A DNA stretch of 64,000 bases, from the NCBI GenBank assembly GCA_039090855.1, contig CM077016.1, positions 52,471,436 to 52,535,435 on the forward strand. Direction: 5' to 3'. Within the stretch, counting starts at the first letter, position 1. Every line of letters begins with the position of its first letter. The translations under genes and the position numbers were made by a program. Positions 24,368 through 35,689 of the stretch are shown one piece after another. Source of the stretch: Macrothele yani. Lineage: Eukaryota > Arthropoda > Arachnida > Araneae > Macrothelidae. The notes under the pieces are model-generated. The model searched no databases. It was not told the origin of the DNA and was given only the letters and a program-made list of their open reading frames with translations.

Positions 24368-24583
24368 CCGCCCCGGTGGCGCACTGGTCTAAGGCGTTGG
24401 CCTCTGATCATTCGTCCGTAAGGGTCCGGGTTCGAATCCCGGTCAGGCATGGATGTTGCGTTTGGCTTACAGCACTGGCTCTCTCCCTTCCCTGGAACCA
24501 GTGACCCTAAATTAGGGACGGGCGACTGCTTATAGCCCATTGAGTTGCTCACGGTGGTCGTTAAACCTCCAATCAAATAAAAA
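24368..24583 (+). mobile_element. SINE-A, second insertion at the same site
   Basis: Second plus-strand SINE-A immediately after the first. CCTCAG is repeated before it and after its A-rich tail. The undisturbed sequence is visible in Penelope copy B (about 28905-28925). Confidence 0.88.
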
Positions 24584-25232
24584 CAAAAAAACCTCAGTGA
24601 AATAATTCACATTGTTGGTGTGTCATTTTTCTTACTTGTGGATTCATTGACGATCCTCCGCACATGTCGTGATATTCCCTTGATAATTCCTTAGTAGATG
24701 AGACCTTTTGGTTCTAATTTTCTTTTATGTTAAAATCACCATAGTGCAATAGTGTATTGCTCACACACTATTGCACTATGGTTGCAGCTCTTTTAATGTA
24801 AAAATCACTATATACATGTTGATAAAATAATGTATTCCATCGATGTACCCTGTACTTATTGCACCAGTAGTTTAATTTGAAGTTTAAAAATTCATCAATT
24901 AAAAATTACATTCCATCGATGTTTACTTGCACAACTAGTTTAAAATATTTCACTATTAAAATCCGTTAAAAAGTTTAAAACACGTCATGCCCGAGATCAC
25001 CATCACTCCACCAAACTCTGGTTGAAGTTTTTCAACCTCTAAGAGGCCATCTTCAGAACACTTGTTCTAACCATATGTTGCAAACCGACCATGTGCACCA
25101 GATTCCTTATACGGGGTCTCTTTACTTGTGTGAGAGGGCCAAGGATCACGTGCTCCTGCCTGCATTCCTGAGTTCTATAGTTTTCTCTTGGTACTGTGCT
25201 GCCGTCGATATTTCATTTGCTGTTCAATTCTC

Positions 25233-26760
25233 TTATGTTTCCGACAGTCCTTTTTCCCCACCCTTCCTTCTCCATTGCTGTTCTTTATATTCTTTTCCTC
25301 TTTTAATTAAGGCCTTCCAAGATTCTGCTATGATGATTGGTTCATTATTATTACAGGCTCTGTGTTTATTTTTTTGTATGGTGAGAGCCTCTGAGTACCT
25401 CAACTCCCATTCATTCTTATATCCACTTTTTATTTGAATGTCTTCAAATTTTGGTTTCGCATTTTCTTCAATACAGTACTGCACCATTGCTGTAACATTC
25501 TCTCTCTTTTTCCAATTTTTAATATGTTGATTTCTTCTTTTTTTAAGTCTATTTTTGGTTGATCTAAAATAATATATGCTCTTCCTTTTTTTAAATCTTG
25601 GTTGTTCTCATGTTCCAAAGGTATTTTATACACTCCTTCTTTTTGTAAATCTGGAATTTTTTGCCTTGTATATTTTATCATTGTAGACATTGTTGTTACA
25701 GATTGTTCCATATTTTTTATATCTTGCTACTTCATGAAATCTTTTCGCTAAGCTTTTCAAATTCTCCTCCTGCATATCTGAAACCAAAAAAATGTCATCC
25801 ACATAACGTGTATATATCAATGGTTCTTCTGTTAATGAATATATTACCCTGCTTTCAAGTTCTTGCAAGATTATCTCTGCAAATAAGCAAGAGAGAGGTG
25901 ATCCCATTGGGCTACCCCTCTCCTTACATATATGTTATTGTTATAACAAAAATAATTAATTTTTGAAATATATGATAAAATAGTTTTTATTTCTTCAATC
26001 TGTTTATTAGTTAATTCTTTTTGTTCTTGCAAGATTTGTATAATAATTTTTATGGCATCTGATATTGGTGTGTTTGGGTATAGGCTTTTCACATCCATAC
26101 TGGTCATACTAATATTTGGTTTATTTGTTATATCTATATCCCTAATAGATTGTAAAAATTCTATAGTGTTTTTTACATTATTATTATTTTTTAGGCATCT
26201 CTTTGACAAGAATTGATATAGATTCTTTTCAAGATTTATCAATGGAGCCTTTCCTTTTGTCACTATTAATCTAACTGGCATATTTTCCTTATGAGTATTA
26301 ATCTTCGGTAATAATTGTGGTACATTTGCTTCCAAAGGAGGGAAACTTTTTTTACTTCATCTGGTAATGCACTGAAGTTCTGTACTTTGGATAGATAGTT
26401 TATTTGTCTGTCAGTTGGATCATATTTAACAATATGGGCTTGTAATTCTTCTATTGCATTTTCCATTTTTTGATTATATTCCCTTTCATGTAAAATATTA
26501 ATTTGATCACTTTTATCTGCAAAGCAGATTTTTAATTCTTGATTATTTCTTAGTTCGAGTAGTTGATCTCTGTCATATTTTAATTTCTTCAGTTGCCATG
26601 AGTTTTTTTGGGTATAATTAATCTTAATTATGATACAATTAAATCTTAATTTATGATACAATTTAAATCTTAATTCTGGTCTGTTCTCTATTGGTACATG
26701 GTTGACTATGTTTTCTAATTTTGGTGTGTACTGAACTGTTTCAGGTATTTCTTTTGGATA
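25233..26760 (-). pseudogene. Penelope-like RT/endonuclease, copy A (broken)
   Basis: Minus-strand reverse transcriptase of the Penelope type, spread over several frames. From the N-terminus: an N-terminal region with CFADKSDQINILHEREYNQK and LPDEVKK; the conserved MPVRLIVTKGKAPLINLEKN; motif A TSMDVKSLYPNTP; motif C RYVDDIFLV; then GVYKIPLEHENNQD and a C-terminal part with YCIEENAKPKFEDIQIKSG, which resembles the end of a GIY-YIG endonuclease. A shift destroys motif B near 25900, another lies near 26340, and the segment between motif C and the C-terminal region is deleted. It preserves 5' coding sequence that copy B lacks. Confidence 0.82.
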
Positions 26761-26791
26761 AGCAAATGTACCACAGTTATTACCGAAGATT

Positions 26792-27868
26792 ATGACTCAT
26801 AAGGAAAATATGCCAGTAAGATTAATAGTGACAAAAGGAAAGGCTCCATTGATAAATCTTGAAAAGAATCTATATCAATTCTTGTCAAAGAGATGCCTAA
26901 AAAATAATAATAATAATGTAAAAAATACTCTAGAATTTATACAATCTATTAGGGATATAGATATAACAAATAAACCAAATATTAGTATGACCAGTATGGA
27001 TGTGAAAAGCCTATACCCAAATACACCAATATCAGATGCCATAAAAATTATTATACAAATCTTGCAAGAACAAAAAAAATTAACTAATAAACAGATTGAA
27101 GAAATAGAAACTATTTTATCATATATTTCAAAAAATAATTATTTTTGTTATAGCAATAACATATATGTTCAGGAGAGGGGTGGTCCAATGGGATCACCTC
27201 TCTCTTGCTTATTTACAGAGATAATGTTGCAAGAACTTGAAAGCAGGATAATAGATACATTAACAGAACAACTATTAATATATAAACGTTATGTGGATGA
27301 CATTTTATTGGTTTCAGATATGCAGGAGGAGAATTTGAAAAGCTTAGCAAAAAGATTTACAGAAATTTTCCCAACCATTGTTCTAACCTTGGAAATGGAG
27401 CAAAACAAAAGTATATCCTTTCTAGATGTCTGTATAACAAGAACCGAACATGAATTTCAATTTAAAGTATATCGAAAACCATCTTACGAACCAATATTGA
27501 TTCCAAATAACTCTAACCATCCGATAGCACAAAAAAGAAATGCTCTTTACAATCTGATAAAGAGAGCATATACGCATACAAGCAATATTAAATTTCAGAA
27601 CGAAGAATTAATGTGGATAACAACAGTGGCAAGGAAATATGGATATTCTGAACAAGTAATAGAAGACTTAATTAAAAAATATGAGGCTACAGTAAATAAT
27701 ATGAGTAAGACAACCAGGCAGAGAGAAGAGAAATATGAACAAGAAAAAAAGCAATACATAGGTTCGTTTCCATATATTGATGGAGTAACAGGAAGAATTA
27801 ATCACGAAGTAGCAAGATATAAAAAATATTGGACAATCTGTAACAACAATGTCTACAATGATGAATAA
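26792..27868 (+). CDS. Penelope-like reverse transcriptase, copy B
   Basis: A 358-codon open frame with a nearly complete Penelope-type reverse transcriptase domain. Motif A has D70 (TSMDVKSLYP), motif B is ERGGPMGSPLSC (about 128-139), motif C is YVDD at 167-170, then SISFLDVCITR and KVYRKPSYEPILIPNNSNHP, all diagnostic of Penelope-like elements. The catalytic aspartates are intact. The frame is truncated at the 5' end relative to copy A, so this Met is probably not the native start. It stops shortly before the endonuclease region, which follows in other frames. Confidence 0.85.
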   Translation: MTHKENMPVRLIVTKGKAPLINLEKNLYQFLSKRCLKNNNNNVKNTLEFIQSIRDIDITNKPNISMTSMDVKSLYPNTPISDAIKIIIQILQEQKKLTNKQIEEIETILSYISKNNYFCYSNNIYVQERGGPMGSPLSCLFTEIMLQELESRIIDTLTEQLLIYKRYVDDILLVSDMQEENLKSLAKRFTEIFPTIVLTLEMEQNKSISFLDVCITRTEHEFQFKVYRKPSYEPILIPNNSNHPIAQKRNALYNLIKRAYTHTSNIKFQNEELMWITTVARKYGYSEQVIEDLIKKYEATVNNMSKTTRQREEKYEQEKKQYIGSFPYIDGVTGRINHEVARYKKYWTICNNNVYNDE

Positions 27869-28241
27869 TACAAGGCAAAAAATTCCAGATTTACAAAATG
27901 AAGAAGTGTATAGAATACCTTTGGAACATGAGAACAACCAAGATTTAAAAAAGGAAGAGCATATATTATTATGGATCAACCAAAAATAGACTTAAAAAAG
28001 AAGAAATCAACATGTTAAAAATTGGGAAAAGAGAGAGAATGTTACAGCAATGATGCAGTACTGCATTGAAGAAAATGCGAAACCAAAATTTGAAGATATT
28101 CAAATAAAAAGTGGATATAAGAATGAATGGGAGTTGAGGTACAAAGAGGCTTTCACCATACAAAAAAATAAACACAGAGCCTGTAATAATAATGAACCAA
28201 TCATTATAGCTTGGAAGGCCTTAAATAAAAAAGAAAAATGA
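27869..28241 (+). pseudogene. Penelope-like endonuclease remnant, copy B
   Basis: Continuation of copy B in shifted frames. It encodes the equivalent of copy A's LEHENNQDLKK region and then YCIEENAKPKFEDIQIKSG, NEWELRYKEA and CNNNEPIIIA, matching the C-terminal half of a GIY-YIG-type endonuclease. GVYKI is present in copy A as the likely GIY strand, but the YIG strand is not recognisable in either copy. The frameshifts make this non-functional. Confidence 0.65.
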
Positions 28242-29037
28242 TATAAAGAACAGCAATGGAGAAGGAAGGATGGGGAAAAAAGGAATGTCGGAAACATAGG
28301 AGAATTGAACAGCGAATGAAATATAGATGGCAGCACAGTATCAAGAGAAAAATATAGAACTCAGGAATGCAGGCAGGAGCACGTGATCCTTGGCCCTTTC
28401 ACACAAGTAAAGAGGGAATCTGGTGCACATGGTCGGTTTGCAACATATGGTTAGGACAAGTGTTCTGAAGATGCCTGGCCTCTTAGAGGTTGAAAAGCTT
28501 CAACCCGAGTTTGATGGAGTGATGGTGTCTCGGGCATGACGTGATTTTAAACTTTTTAACGGATTTTAATAGTGAGATATTTTAAACTAGTGGTGCAAGT
28601 AAACATCGATGGAATGCGATTTTTAATTGATGAATTTTTAAACTTCAAATTAAACTACTGGTGCAATAAGTACAGGGTACATCGATGGAATACAGTATTT
28701 TATCAACATGTATATAGTGATTTTAACATTGAAAGAGCTGCAACCATAGTGCAATAGTGTGTGAGCAATAGTGTACATAAAAGAAAATTAAAACCAAAAG
28801 GTCTCATCTACCAAGGAATTATCATGGGAATATCACGACATGCGTTGAGAGTCGTCAATGAATCCACAAGTAAGAAAAATGACACACCAACAATGTGAAT
28901 TATTTCACTGAGGATTAGAGGTACGTAATAGTATTTAATCTGTTAGTGTATGTATAGTTGTTACTATGAACTTTCGGTGTGAGTTATCAACGTGGACCCG
29001 AAACAAACTTTTGTGGTTCTACTAAGATATTTTACTA
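28242..29037 (+). repeat. 3' region of Penelope copy B
   Basis: Non-coding 3' part, matched in inverse orientation by 24062-25230 of copy A (apart from the two SINEs). It includes a candidate hammerhead-like core at 28465-28495 and a stretch at 28740-28775 where copy A has an extra hairpin. About 65 bases at the end (28973-29037) are absent from copy A. Confidence 0.7.
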
Positions 29038-29045
29038 ATAAACTT

Positions 29046-29190
29046 GTGAACGACTCATACAATCCTCCCCATAGACTTTCTGCAACTTTAAGTACTTGTC
29101 TTTACAAGTTTCGCCAAGTTTTTGACAAAATCTGATGCAAATCCATTGATCAATTTTTTCCAATATGACAAATGCGACGAACAGGTTCAC
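29046..29190 (-). pseudogene. Mariner M1, N-terminal piece
   Basis: Minus-strand reading shows a mariner N-terminal helix-turn-helix start: IRFCQKLGETCKDKYLKLQ, then KVYGEDCMSRSQVY. It ends exactly where the Penelope pair begins. With 23996-24061 and 23484-23779 it forms one transposase gene cut by two later insertions. Confidence 0.75.
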
Positions 29191-29697
29191 TCACGTAGGA
29201 ACAAAGCACTACTGTAAGAAACTGGACGAACAAAGAGACGTCACTCATGGCACATGCGCAGCCAACGACATGGACAGGCCTGTGTGGCAACGCCTCTCAG
29301 CGAAGGTAATGTGACTGTAGTAGTCCCAGCTGCTCTTCGAAGACATCCGTCTCCAGTGCCAGAAAAAAATATTAACGATCTTCAATGCGCTTTAACCTAC
29401 CCCGTTTTTTTATTTTTTGTGCGGGGGGGGGTTACATTCTTTTAGCATGAGACCACACATACATAATATTCCTTTACATACATATATTATTAATTTCGGA
29501 TAAAAAGGTGATACACTTCCGTTTAAATTATTCTGAGATGAGAAGTCAAGAATTTCTGATTTCGAGAGAGATCTATCTGGTTGGCTGCGGGCAGTAATGT
29601 AAATGAAATGTATGGAATGCACAAATGTTTATTACTCACAGAAGTGTTAATTTCCTTGTTACTTACTCAGTTTACTGTAAGTTTTCCAAAGCGTGTG
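29191..29697. other. Spacer without recognised gene
   Basis: No coding frame resembling a known protein. The part nearest 29190 should be the 5' end of mariner M1. A G run (GCGGGGGGGG) lies near 29421. Confidence 0.3.
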
Positions 29698-29907
29698 GCC
29701 TCCCCGGTGGCACAGTGGTCTAAGCGATGGCCTCTGATCATTCGTCCGAAAGGGGTCCGGGTTCAAATCCCGTGAGGCATGGATGCTGTGTTTGTCTTGC
29801 GGCACTGGCTCTCTTCCTTCCCTGAAACCAGTGGCCCTAAATTAGGGACGGGCGACTGCTTATAGCCCATTGAGTTGCTCACGGTGGTCGTTAAACCTCC
29901 AATAAAA
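29698..29907 (+). mobile_element. SINE-A
   Basis: Plus-strand SINE-A with A box (GGTGGCACAGTGG), B box (GGTTCAAATCC) and a short A tail. Confidence 0.88.
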
Positions 29908-31225
29908 AAACTTAGAAACTAGCTGTCCAACGGGCTACATTATTTACAACTATATCAAGCCTTCGGAAGGTCTTATTAAAAACAGTGTCCCTTCGACATA
30001 ATGTATCAAGTTTTTGCAATCTAGGTGTTCTAAGATTTGTAGCGACCTTTCTCCTTGAAAACATAATCAGCTTTACTTCTGCAGATTCTTTTTTCCCACC
30101 ATTTGCTCAACAAAGTCTGTTTCTATGACAAATATATTCCGTTCCAATGCTAGTTTCCTACATGTGAGGTTCATAGGAAAGACCATAGAAGCTCTGACTA
30201 CCTATCTCTTCACACTCTGCAGAGTTTTAGACTTCTGACGTCCCGTTTTTGGCCGTAGACACAAGTATTTGCTCCACATTTTCAGCCATACACTGTCCAT
30301 CATGGAGGTCAAACACTGAAACTAGCTCCACAGCCTTCCGTGGCCGCAGTCCTTCATGAGCATAAGAGCGTCTATCTTCACGGGCTCTGAAGAACAATCC
30401 GTAGCTTCGTGTCTCTGTAGGTTACACGTTCACAACTCTGGTGCATGGAGTCCCCGCTTGATGATTTCCCATCCACAACAAGTTGCACAGCGTCTCCGGT
30501 GTGCCGAATGGTAACAGGTTTCTGGATAATAATTCTAGTTGAACCCCAGCTCGAGTACCAGATGAGGCATGGGTGGGGTGATTGCTCCTATCGCTGGTTT
30601 TGTCCATTTCCTGAAATCAGTGGCACCAAATTAGTAATACACAGCTTCTCATACAGTAGCGTACTGCTCCATCTTCATACAGAGCTCCACAGCACGAGTC
30701 TCACTAGATTTTAAAAATGAGGTGTCGGGCACAGGAATATTCTGTCACCATTGGCCCAACTATATCTCCATACACTATCAAAACACTGCGAATGACACAG
30801 TCATCCAAATCCACATGCATAGCTCTATCATAGTCTTCAGAGCTCCATGGCAAAAGAAGAACTTCACTACTTCAAGATTCAATGTGAATACCAAAAATCA
30901 ACTTGCAGCAGCTGTTCGACGAACCTCTCATTCACCATGGGAAGATGAAAGTTATTCACATTTTTACTCTGTACTGCATAGAGATTATTACTTCCACTCA
31001 ACACGTCAAAAACAATCATCACGCTCTCACTGGTTTTACTAGGTGACTGCCAACCACGAACTGATAGTGACCGCTTAAGCCCTATAGTTTTGCGCAGTGA
31101 ATCCGGAAGAAATCATATACGACGATCTTCTAGCAACAAAGCCAGCACAACTCTCATAAAGGCGGTTGGAGCTCTGTAAGTTGATTTATTAAATTAGCCA
31201 ATAACGGCGGGTAAAATTGCAACAG
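29908..31225. other. Unassigned 1.3 kb stretch
   Basis: No recognised gene. A minus-strand open stretch at about 30245-30420 reads without stops (it includes GLFFRAREDRRSYAHEG) but matches no family I recognise and has no clear start; it could be an exon or chance. Confidence 0.3.
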
Positions 31226-31340
31226 AATTTTTTTTTGGAGTTTAACAACCACCATAAGCAACGCTAAGAGCTATAAGCAGTCGCTCGTCCCTAATTTAGG
31301 GCCACTGGTTCCAGGAAAAAGCCGAAAGACAAGAACACCA
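31226..31340 (-). mobile_element. Truncated SINE-A
   Basis: Tail and body half of a minus-strand SINE-A that lacks the tRNA-like head. It lies head to head with the next plus-strand copy. Confidence 0.75.
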
Positions 31341-31354
31341 AACACACTTCATCC

Positions 31355-31580
31355 GGCCGCCCCGCCCCAGTGGCGCAGTGGTCTAAGCGCTGGTTTATGA
31401 CCATTCGTCCGTGAAGTGTCCGGGTTCGAATCCCAGTGAGGCATGAATGAATTGCGTTTGTTTTACGGCACTGGCTGTCTCCCTTCCCTGGTTATCAGTG
31501 GCCCTAAATTAGGGATGAGCGACTGCTTATAAGCCCACTGAGTTGCTCACAGTAGTTGTTAAACCTCCAACAAAAAAAAT
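31355..31580 (+). mobile_element. SINE-A
   Basis: Plus-strand, complete but diverged SINE-A (A box GTGGCGCAGTGG, B box GGTTCGAATCC, A tail). Confidence 0.85.
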
Positions 31581-31904
31581 GCAAATGAGGGTCGGCCAAC
31601 AACCTAAGTCTGACTGTAGTTAGCTTTAGTTCAATATGTTTATATCAGCGTCCTTGGTCAGACGGCACTTCTTTCACATAAATACAGAAAAATTTGCTAT
31701 GTCATTTCAAAGAAAAATTCCAGAATATATATAGAAAGAAACGTAATTTCTTTTACGGAAATAACTTTTTATGTAGAAATAAAGCTCAAATGAAACTAAT
31801 GATTATTATTATTCATAAGCACCAAAAACTTTATTTGTTCGTTGCAAAAAATCCAGATAAAAAGAATACGAGAAAGGGGACCGTTTGTCGAATGGTACAC
31901 CGGA

Positions 31905-32697
31905 AAATGATCCAGTGGGCCAATTCGCCCCTGGGATCGTACTTGTGTGGGCGTGTTTTTCGTGGTATGGTCCCGGCCCATTAGTTATCGTGGACAAACC
32001 TGTTAACCAGCACGTCTACCTCGATATTCTGAAGCCGCCCCGGTGGCGCAGTGGTCTAAGGCGCTGGCCTATGATCATTCGTCCGTAAAGGGGTCCGGGT
32101 TCGGATCCCGGTCAGGCATGGATGTTGTGTTTGTCTTACGGCACTGGCTCTCTCCCTTCCCTGGAGCTAATGACCCTAAATTAGGGACGGGCGACTGCTT
32201 ATAGCCCATTGAGTTGCTCACGGTGGTCGTTAAACCTCCAACCAAAAAAAAAAAAAAAAAAGATATTCTGAACAATTATGCCCTACCAACTCTGTGGAGT
32301 ACTATGGAACCATGACTTGTTGATACCAGTAGGATAATGCAACGAGCCATAAAGCAAGGACTGTTACTGCGTGGTTTGACGATAATTACGTATCGTGTGT
32401 GAACTGGCCAGCACAGAACCCTAATCTTAGTCCCATAGAGCACCTATGGAATGAATTAGAGCGCTGCATAAGAAGTTTGGAACCAAGGCCTACTACTAAG
32501 CAAGAGTTAGCAGCATGCATTATGTGCTGAATGAAAGCGCATACCTATCACTGTGTTCCAACACCTTTTCGAAAACACATCTCGAAGAGTCAGTGCATGA
32601 TTTAGGCCAAAGGTAGACCGACACCGTACTAATGTATGTCAATAAATGCTTTGTTTTTGTTTCTTTTGTAGGTATCCGGTGACTTTAGTCAATATAG
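31905..32697 (+). pseudogene. Tc1-type transposase, 5'-truncated relic
   Basis: C-terminal half of a Tc1 transposase of the same family as the copy at 53463-54494. Shared motifs are IVLVWACFSWYGPGPLVIV and VNQHVYLDIL before the SINE, and the regions after it matching DNAPSHKA, NPIEQQW and RIRSLEP, now full of stops and shifts. The 3' terminal repeat GTGACTTTAGTCAATA is at about 32680-32694. The N-terminal half and the left terminal repeat are missing. SINE-A is inserted at 32034-32261. Confidence 0.85.
32034..32261 (+). mobile_element. SINE-A inside Tc1 relic
   Basis: Complete SINE-A with a long A tail and a perfect 11 bp target duplication GATATTCTGAA (32023-32033 and 32262-32272). Confidence 0.93.
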
Positions 32698-32794
32698 TGC
32701 TAGGCAAGTCATTTCAGCACACTAGGCAGGCACTGGATGTAAGATGACGCAATCGCTCCAATCGTTGCACCAGTTGTGAGTCAGACTTCAGTGT

Positions 32795-33912
32795 ACAAAG
32801 TTGTGTCTACGTTTGCTGACTAATTTGTTCCTAAAATTCTGCCCAGAAATGGAGGAAGAAAGTGAGACAGGTCAGATCTCGCGTAGCTACCATCGATCCT
32901 ACATTAAAATTGAAACTTTGAGAGGAAAATTACCAAAATTCATAAAGCTTTGTGTGAAGTTTGTGGGGCTAGTGTTCTGGATCATACCATATTGTCACGG
33001 TAGCCCTCTCATTTCCGTCAAAGTCGGGAAAGCATTGAAGATGACCCCTAAAGCGGCCGGCCCTCAGATGCAACGGACGACACTTCTGTGGTTATCGTCA
33101 ACAGCATTTTGGAAGAAGATCTTTGGAAAACATTTCAAGAGATTGCACATGAAACAAACATGTCTACCGCTTCGGTTTTCAGAATTTTAACTGAAAAATT
33201 ACAGAAGAGAAAAGTGGCTGCCAAATGGGTTCCGCATAATCTTAGTGAAGAGCAGCAAGCAGTTCGCAAAGGGATCGCAGAAGAATTGCTTCAGTGGTAC
33301 GAGACAGAAGGCGAGCAGTTTTTGGACAGGATTGTTGCTATAGACGAAACCTGGATACGCGATTTTGAACCAGAACTGAAATCTCAGTCCGGTCAGTGGA
33401 AACATCCAGAATCAGCCCGACAGAAACAATCGAAGGTTAAGCTGATGATGATTATGGCCTACGAAAAGGTTGGAGTGGTAGCAACAAAGAGAGTGCCCGA
33501 GGGGACCACTGCAACAGCGAAATAATACGGAAGGTTTCTGCAAAATGTTTTGCTTCCAAAGATTCGCCAAAGAAGGCCCGCCATGTTCAAAGCTGGTGTC
33601 ATCATTTTGCACGACAGCGCGAGGCCGCATTTTACCCGTACAGTAAGAGACATTCTGGAAAAGTATGGATGGGAGTAGCTTCCCCACGCACCATACAATC
33701 CTGACATGAGCCAACCAGACTATGATTTGTTCCCAAAACTGAAGAAGCCACTCCGCGGGAAACGATTCAGTACGATTCAGGATGTTTCTAATGAGGTGAC
33801 CCGAGTAATTCAACGCGTCAACAATAAAGGTGTCCTGACTGAAACACAAGACTTGCCTAAACGTCGGGTCGCTGTCATAGAGAAACATGGAGATTACTTC
33901 GTAGGCCTGTAA
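32795..33912 (+). pseudogene. Mariner transposase (DD34D type), broken
   Basis: Almost full-length mariner transposase with several stops and shifts. The N-terminal part reads YHRSYIKIETLRGK, then in another frame RQSRESIEDDP. The middle reads ILEEDLWKTFQEIAHETNMS with the second helix-turn-helix and WVPHNLSEEQ. The catalytic part has AIDETW (first Asp), ILHDSARPHF (second Asp) and PDMSQPDYDLFPKLK (third Asp in PDYDLF), ending HGDYFVGL. Stops are at about 33523 (after TTATAK) and 33677. DD34D spacing and these motifs place it in the mariner family, distinct from M1 and M2. Confidence 0.88.
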
Positions 33913-34000
33913 AGTTATGTTGTGAAATAAATTCGTTATTTAAGAGATAACCCACAGTGTGCAAAACGTTTGAAATTACCCTCGTATATTCAAGTATATA

Positions 34001-35418
34001 CACTCACGGACAATGAAATTTGCGCACCAAGAAGGAAGCATCGGATTGAACTGAAATTTTATGGACGTAATGATACAGATGAATGATACACATGATGGCA
34101 AAAACAGAGCTGCAGGACAATTACAGAGGGATCTGTGGCATGCAGTCCGGTCATCTTCAAAAGCGCGTCATACCGCCTTGTGCGGCGATACCTGCTGCAA
34201 TACGGTCCGGCATGGAGGCGAACCGACGTCTGATGTTGTCCTGCGGCAGACTGGTCCACACGTGTTGGACGGTGTTCTCCAAATTCCGGATAATGCGGCA
34301 CGGCGACATCCGGCGTTTCAACTGGTCCCACACATGCTCGATAGAGGACATGTCCGGGGAGCGGGCTGGCCATGGAAGTGTCTGGACGAGACGTAGGCAG
34401 TCCTGGGCAACCCGAGCCGTGTGTGGGCGGGCATTATCCTGCTGGTATAGCGCACCTGGAATCCCGGCCAGGAATGGGAGCACACGGGGCCATAGAATAT
34501 CATCTACATGCTGCTGGCCCGTCAATGATCCACACGTACCGCTACTAGAGCTGATCGGCTATCGTAGGCTATGGCTCCTCAGACCATAATGCCTGCAGTG
34601 GGGGAGATGTGGCGCTCGATAGCGAGGTTGGGATTGTGCCGTTGACCCGAGCACCTCCACACCCGGACACGATGATCATCTGTCCTTAAAACGAAGCGGC
34701 ACTCATCGCTAAACACCACACGTCGTCAGTGAGTGTGGCATTCCACGTCGCTCTGGCTTGGCACCAGTGCCCACGCAGCCGGCAATGTTCCGGTGTTAAT
34801 GGCATAAGAGGCGCTGGGATAGCAGATTCGCTTCCGCAAGGCGTCGGGAAATGGTTCGTGGGCACACAGAAGCCTCTACATCTGCCTGTATAGTGGACCA
34901 GATCCACGTGGGATCCGTACGTGTCTGGCACACGATCCGTCGATCCTCTTTACCGGTGGTCCTTCTGGTCCGTCCGGAGCCGCTCCGCCGTGTGGCAGTG
35001 CCGTCACGTGTACACTGCTCTCAACACAGTCAAACGGTATGTTCAGAACGATCCACGTGGAGAGCCATACGGTGCGCGGACCACCCTGCGGTTTTCAGCC
35101 CGATGACCAGGCCACCCTCAAAGCCCTTAAGTTGCGTAAATCGACTTCTCTTGCGTCTACCTGGTATTCTTGTCACTTTGTACTCTCGCTTGCGTCGTCC
35201 GGCGCTTTTCGCTTTCATGGGGCATCGACTACACGCTGATTTATAAGGCTGTCGGTTCGTGCTTGCAGCGCCCCCACAGGATGTGCGGTCATCCGCAATC
35301 GCACCAAACGTAGATCATTTGCATACCAGCACGCACTCTATAGCTATTTGGAAAGTTTCGCGGACAGCGGTTGTAGCATGTTTTCTTCTAGGTGCGCAAA
35401 TTTCATTGTCCGTGAGTA
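34001..35418 (-). mobile_element. Tc1-type transposon with terminal inverted repeats
   Basis: About 1.4 kb element bounded by inverted repeats: CTCACGGACAATGAAATTTG (from 34003) and its complement ending CCGTGAGT near 35418, inside TA-rich flanks. It carries a minus-strand transposase relic. Confidence 0.85.
34157..35218 (-). pseudogene. Tc1-type transposase, broken
   Basis: Minus-strand transposase in several frames. The N-terminal DNA-binding part lies at about 35030-35218 (FTQLKGFEGGLVIGLKTAG). The middle includes PLMPLTPEHCRLR, WCQARATWNAT and a degraded first catalytic region near 34700. The C-terminal part 34157-34525 is open: YQQDNARPHTARVAQD (second Asp) and SPDMSSIEHVWDQLKRR (Glu), with DD34E-like spacing, ending AAQGGMTRF. 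At least two frameshifts separate these parts. Confidence 0.85.
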
Positions 35419-35432
35419 TGTATATACATATA

Positions 35433-35637
35433 TATATTTTATTCCGGGTCTTTACGACCACCAGGAGCAACTCAGTGGGCTATAAGAAATTTAATTTAAG
35501 GCCGCTGGTTCCAGAGAAGGGAGAGAGCCAGTGCCATAAGACAAACACAACATCCATAGCTCACCGGGATTTAAACCCGGACCCATCTAGGACGAATGGT
35601 CAAAAGTCATCACTTAGACCACTACGCCACCGGGAGG
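35433..35637 (-). mobile_element. Diverged SINE-A
   Basis: Minus-strand copy with many substitutions and a deletion in the body. A- and B-box regions are still readable (GGTTTAAATCC). Confidence 0.75.
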
Positions 35638-35689
35638 CTAATTTCATATAAATAAGACCAGATTTCAGATTGGGTCGCAAAAGCAAAGG

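Larger units (their letters stand above)
24062..29037. mobile_element. Two Penelope-like elements in inverted orientation
   Basis: Two copies of one Penelope-like retroelement, head to head: copy A on the minus strand (24062-26760) and copy B on the plus strand (26762-29037). The arms share the 3' untranslated region, endonuclease and reverse transcriptase segments, so most of the 5 kb is a large imperfect palindrome; only the 5' end of copy A (26341-26760) is single. ATAAACTT flanks the pair at 24054-24061 and 29038-29045, which suggests that the pair entered a mariner as one unit. Inverted partial copies are typical of Penelope-like elements. Confidence 0.85.

Noticed and set aside
25075..25437. 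120-codon plus-strand frame
   Set aside because: Antisense to the Penelope endonuclease region and 3' part; a shadow of the minus-strand gene.
27668..28175. Minus-strand hydrophobic frames over Penelope copy B
   Set aside because: Antisense of an A-rich coding strand; hydrophobic composition is a by-product.
33995..34030. Polinton or other viral terminal repeat
   Set aside because: The matching inverted copy at 35395-35418 and the enclosed transposase show that it is a Tc1 end.
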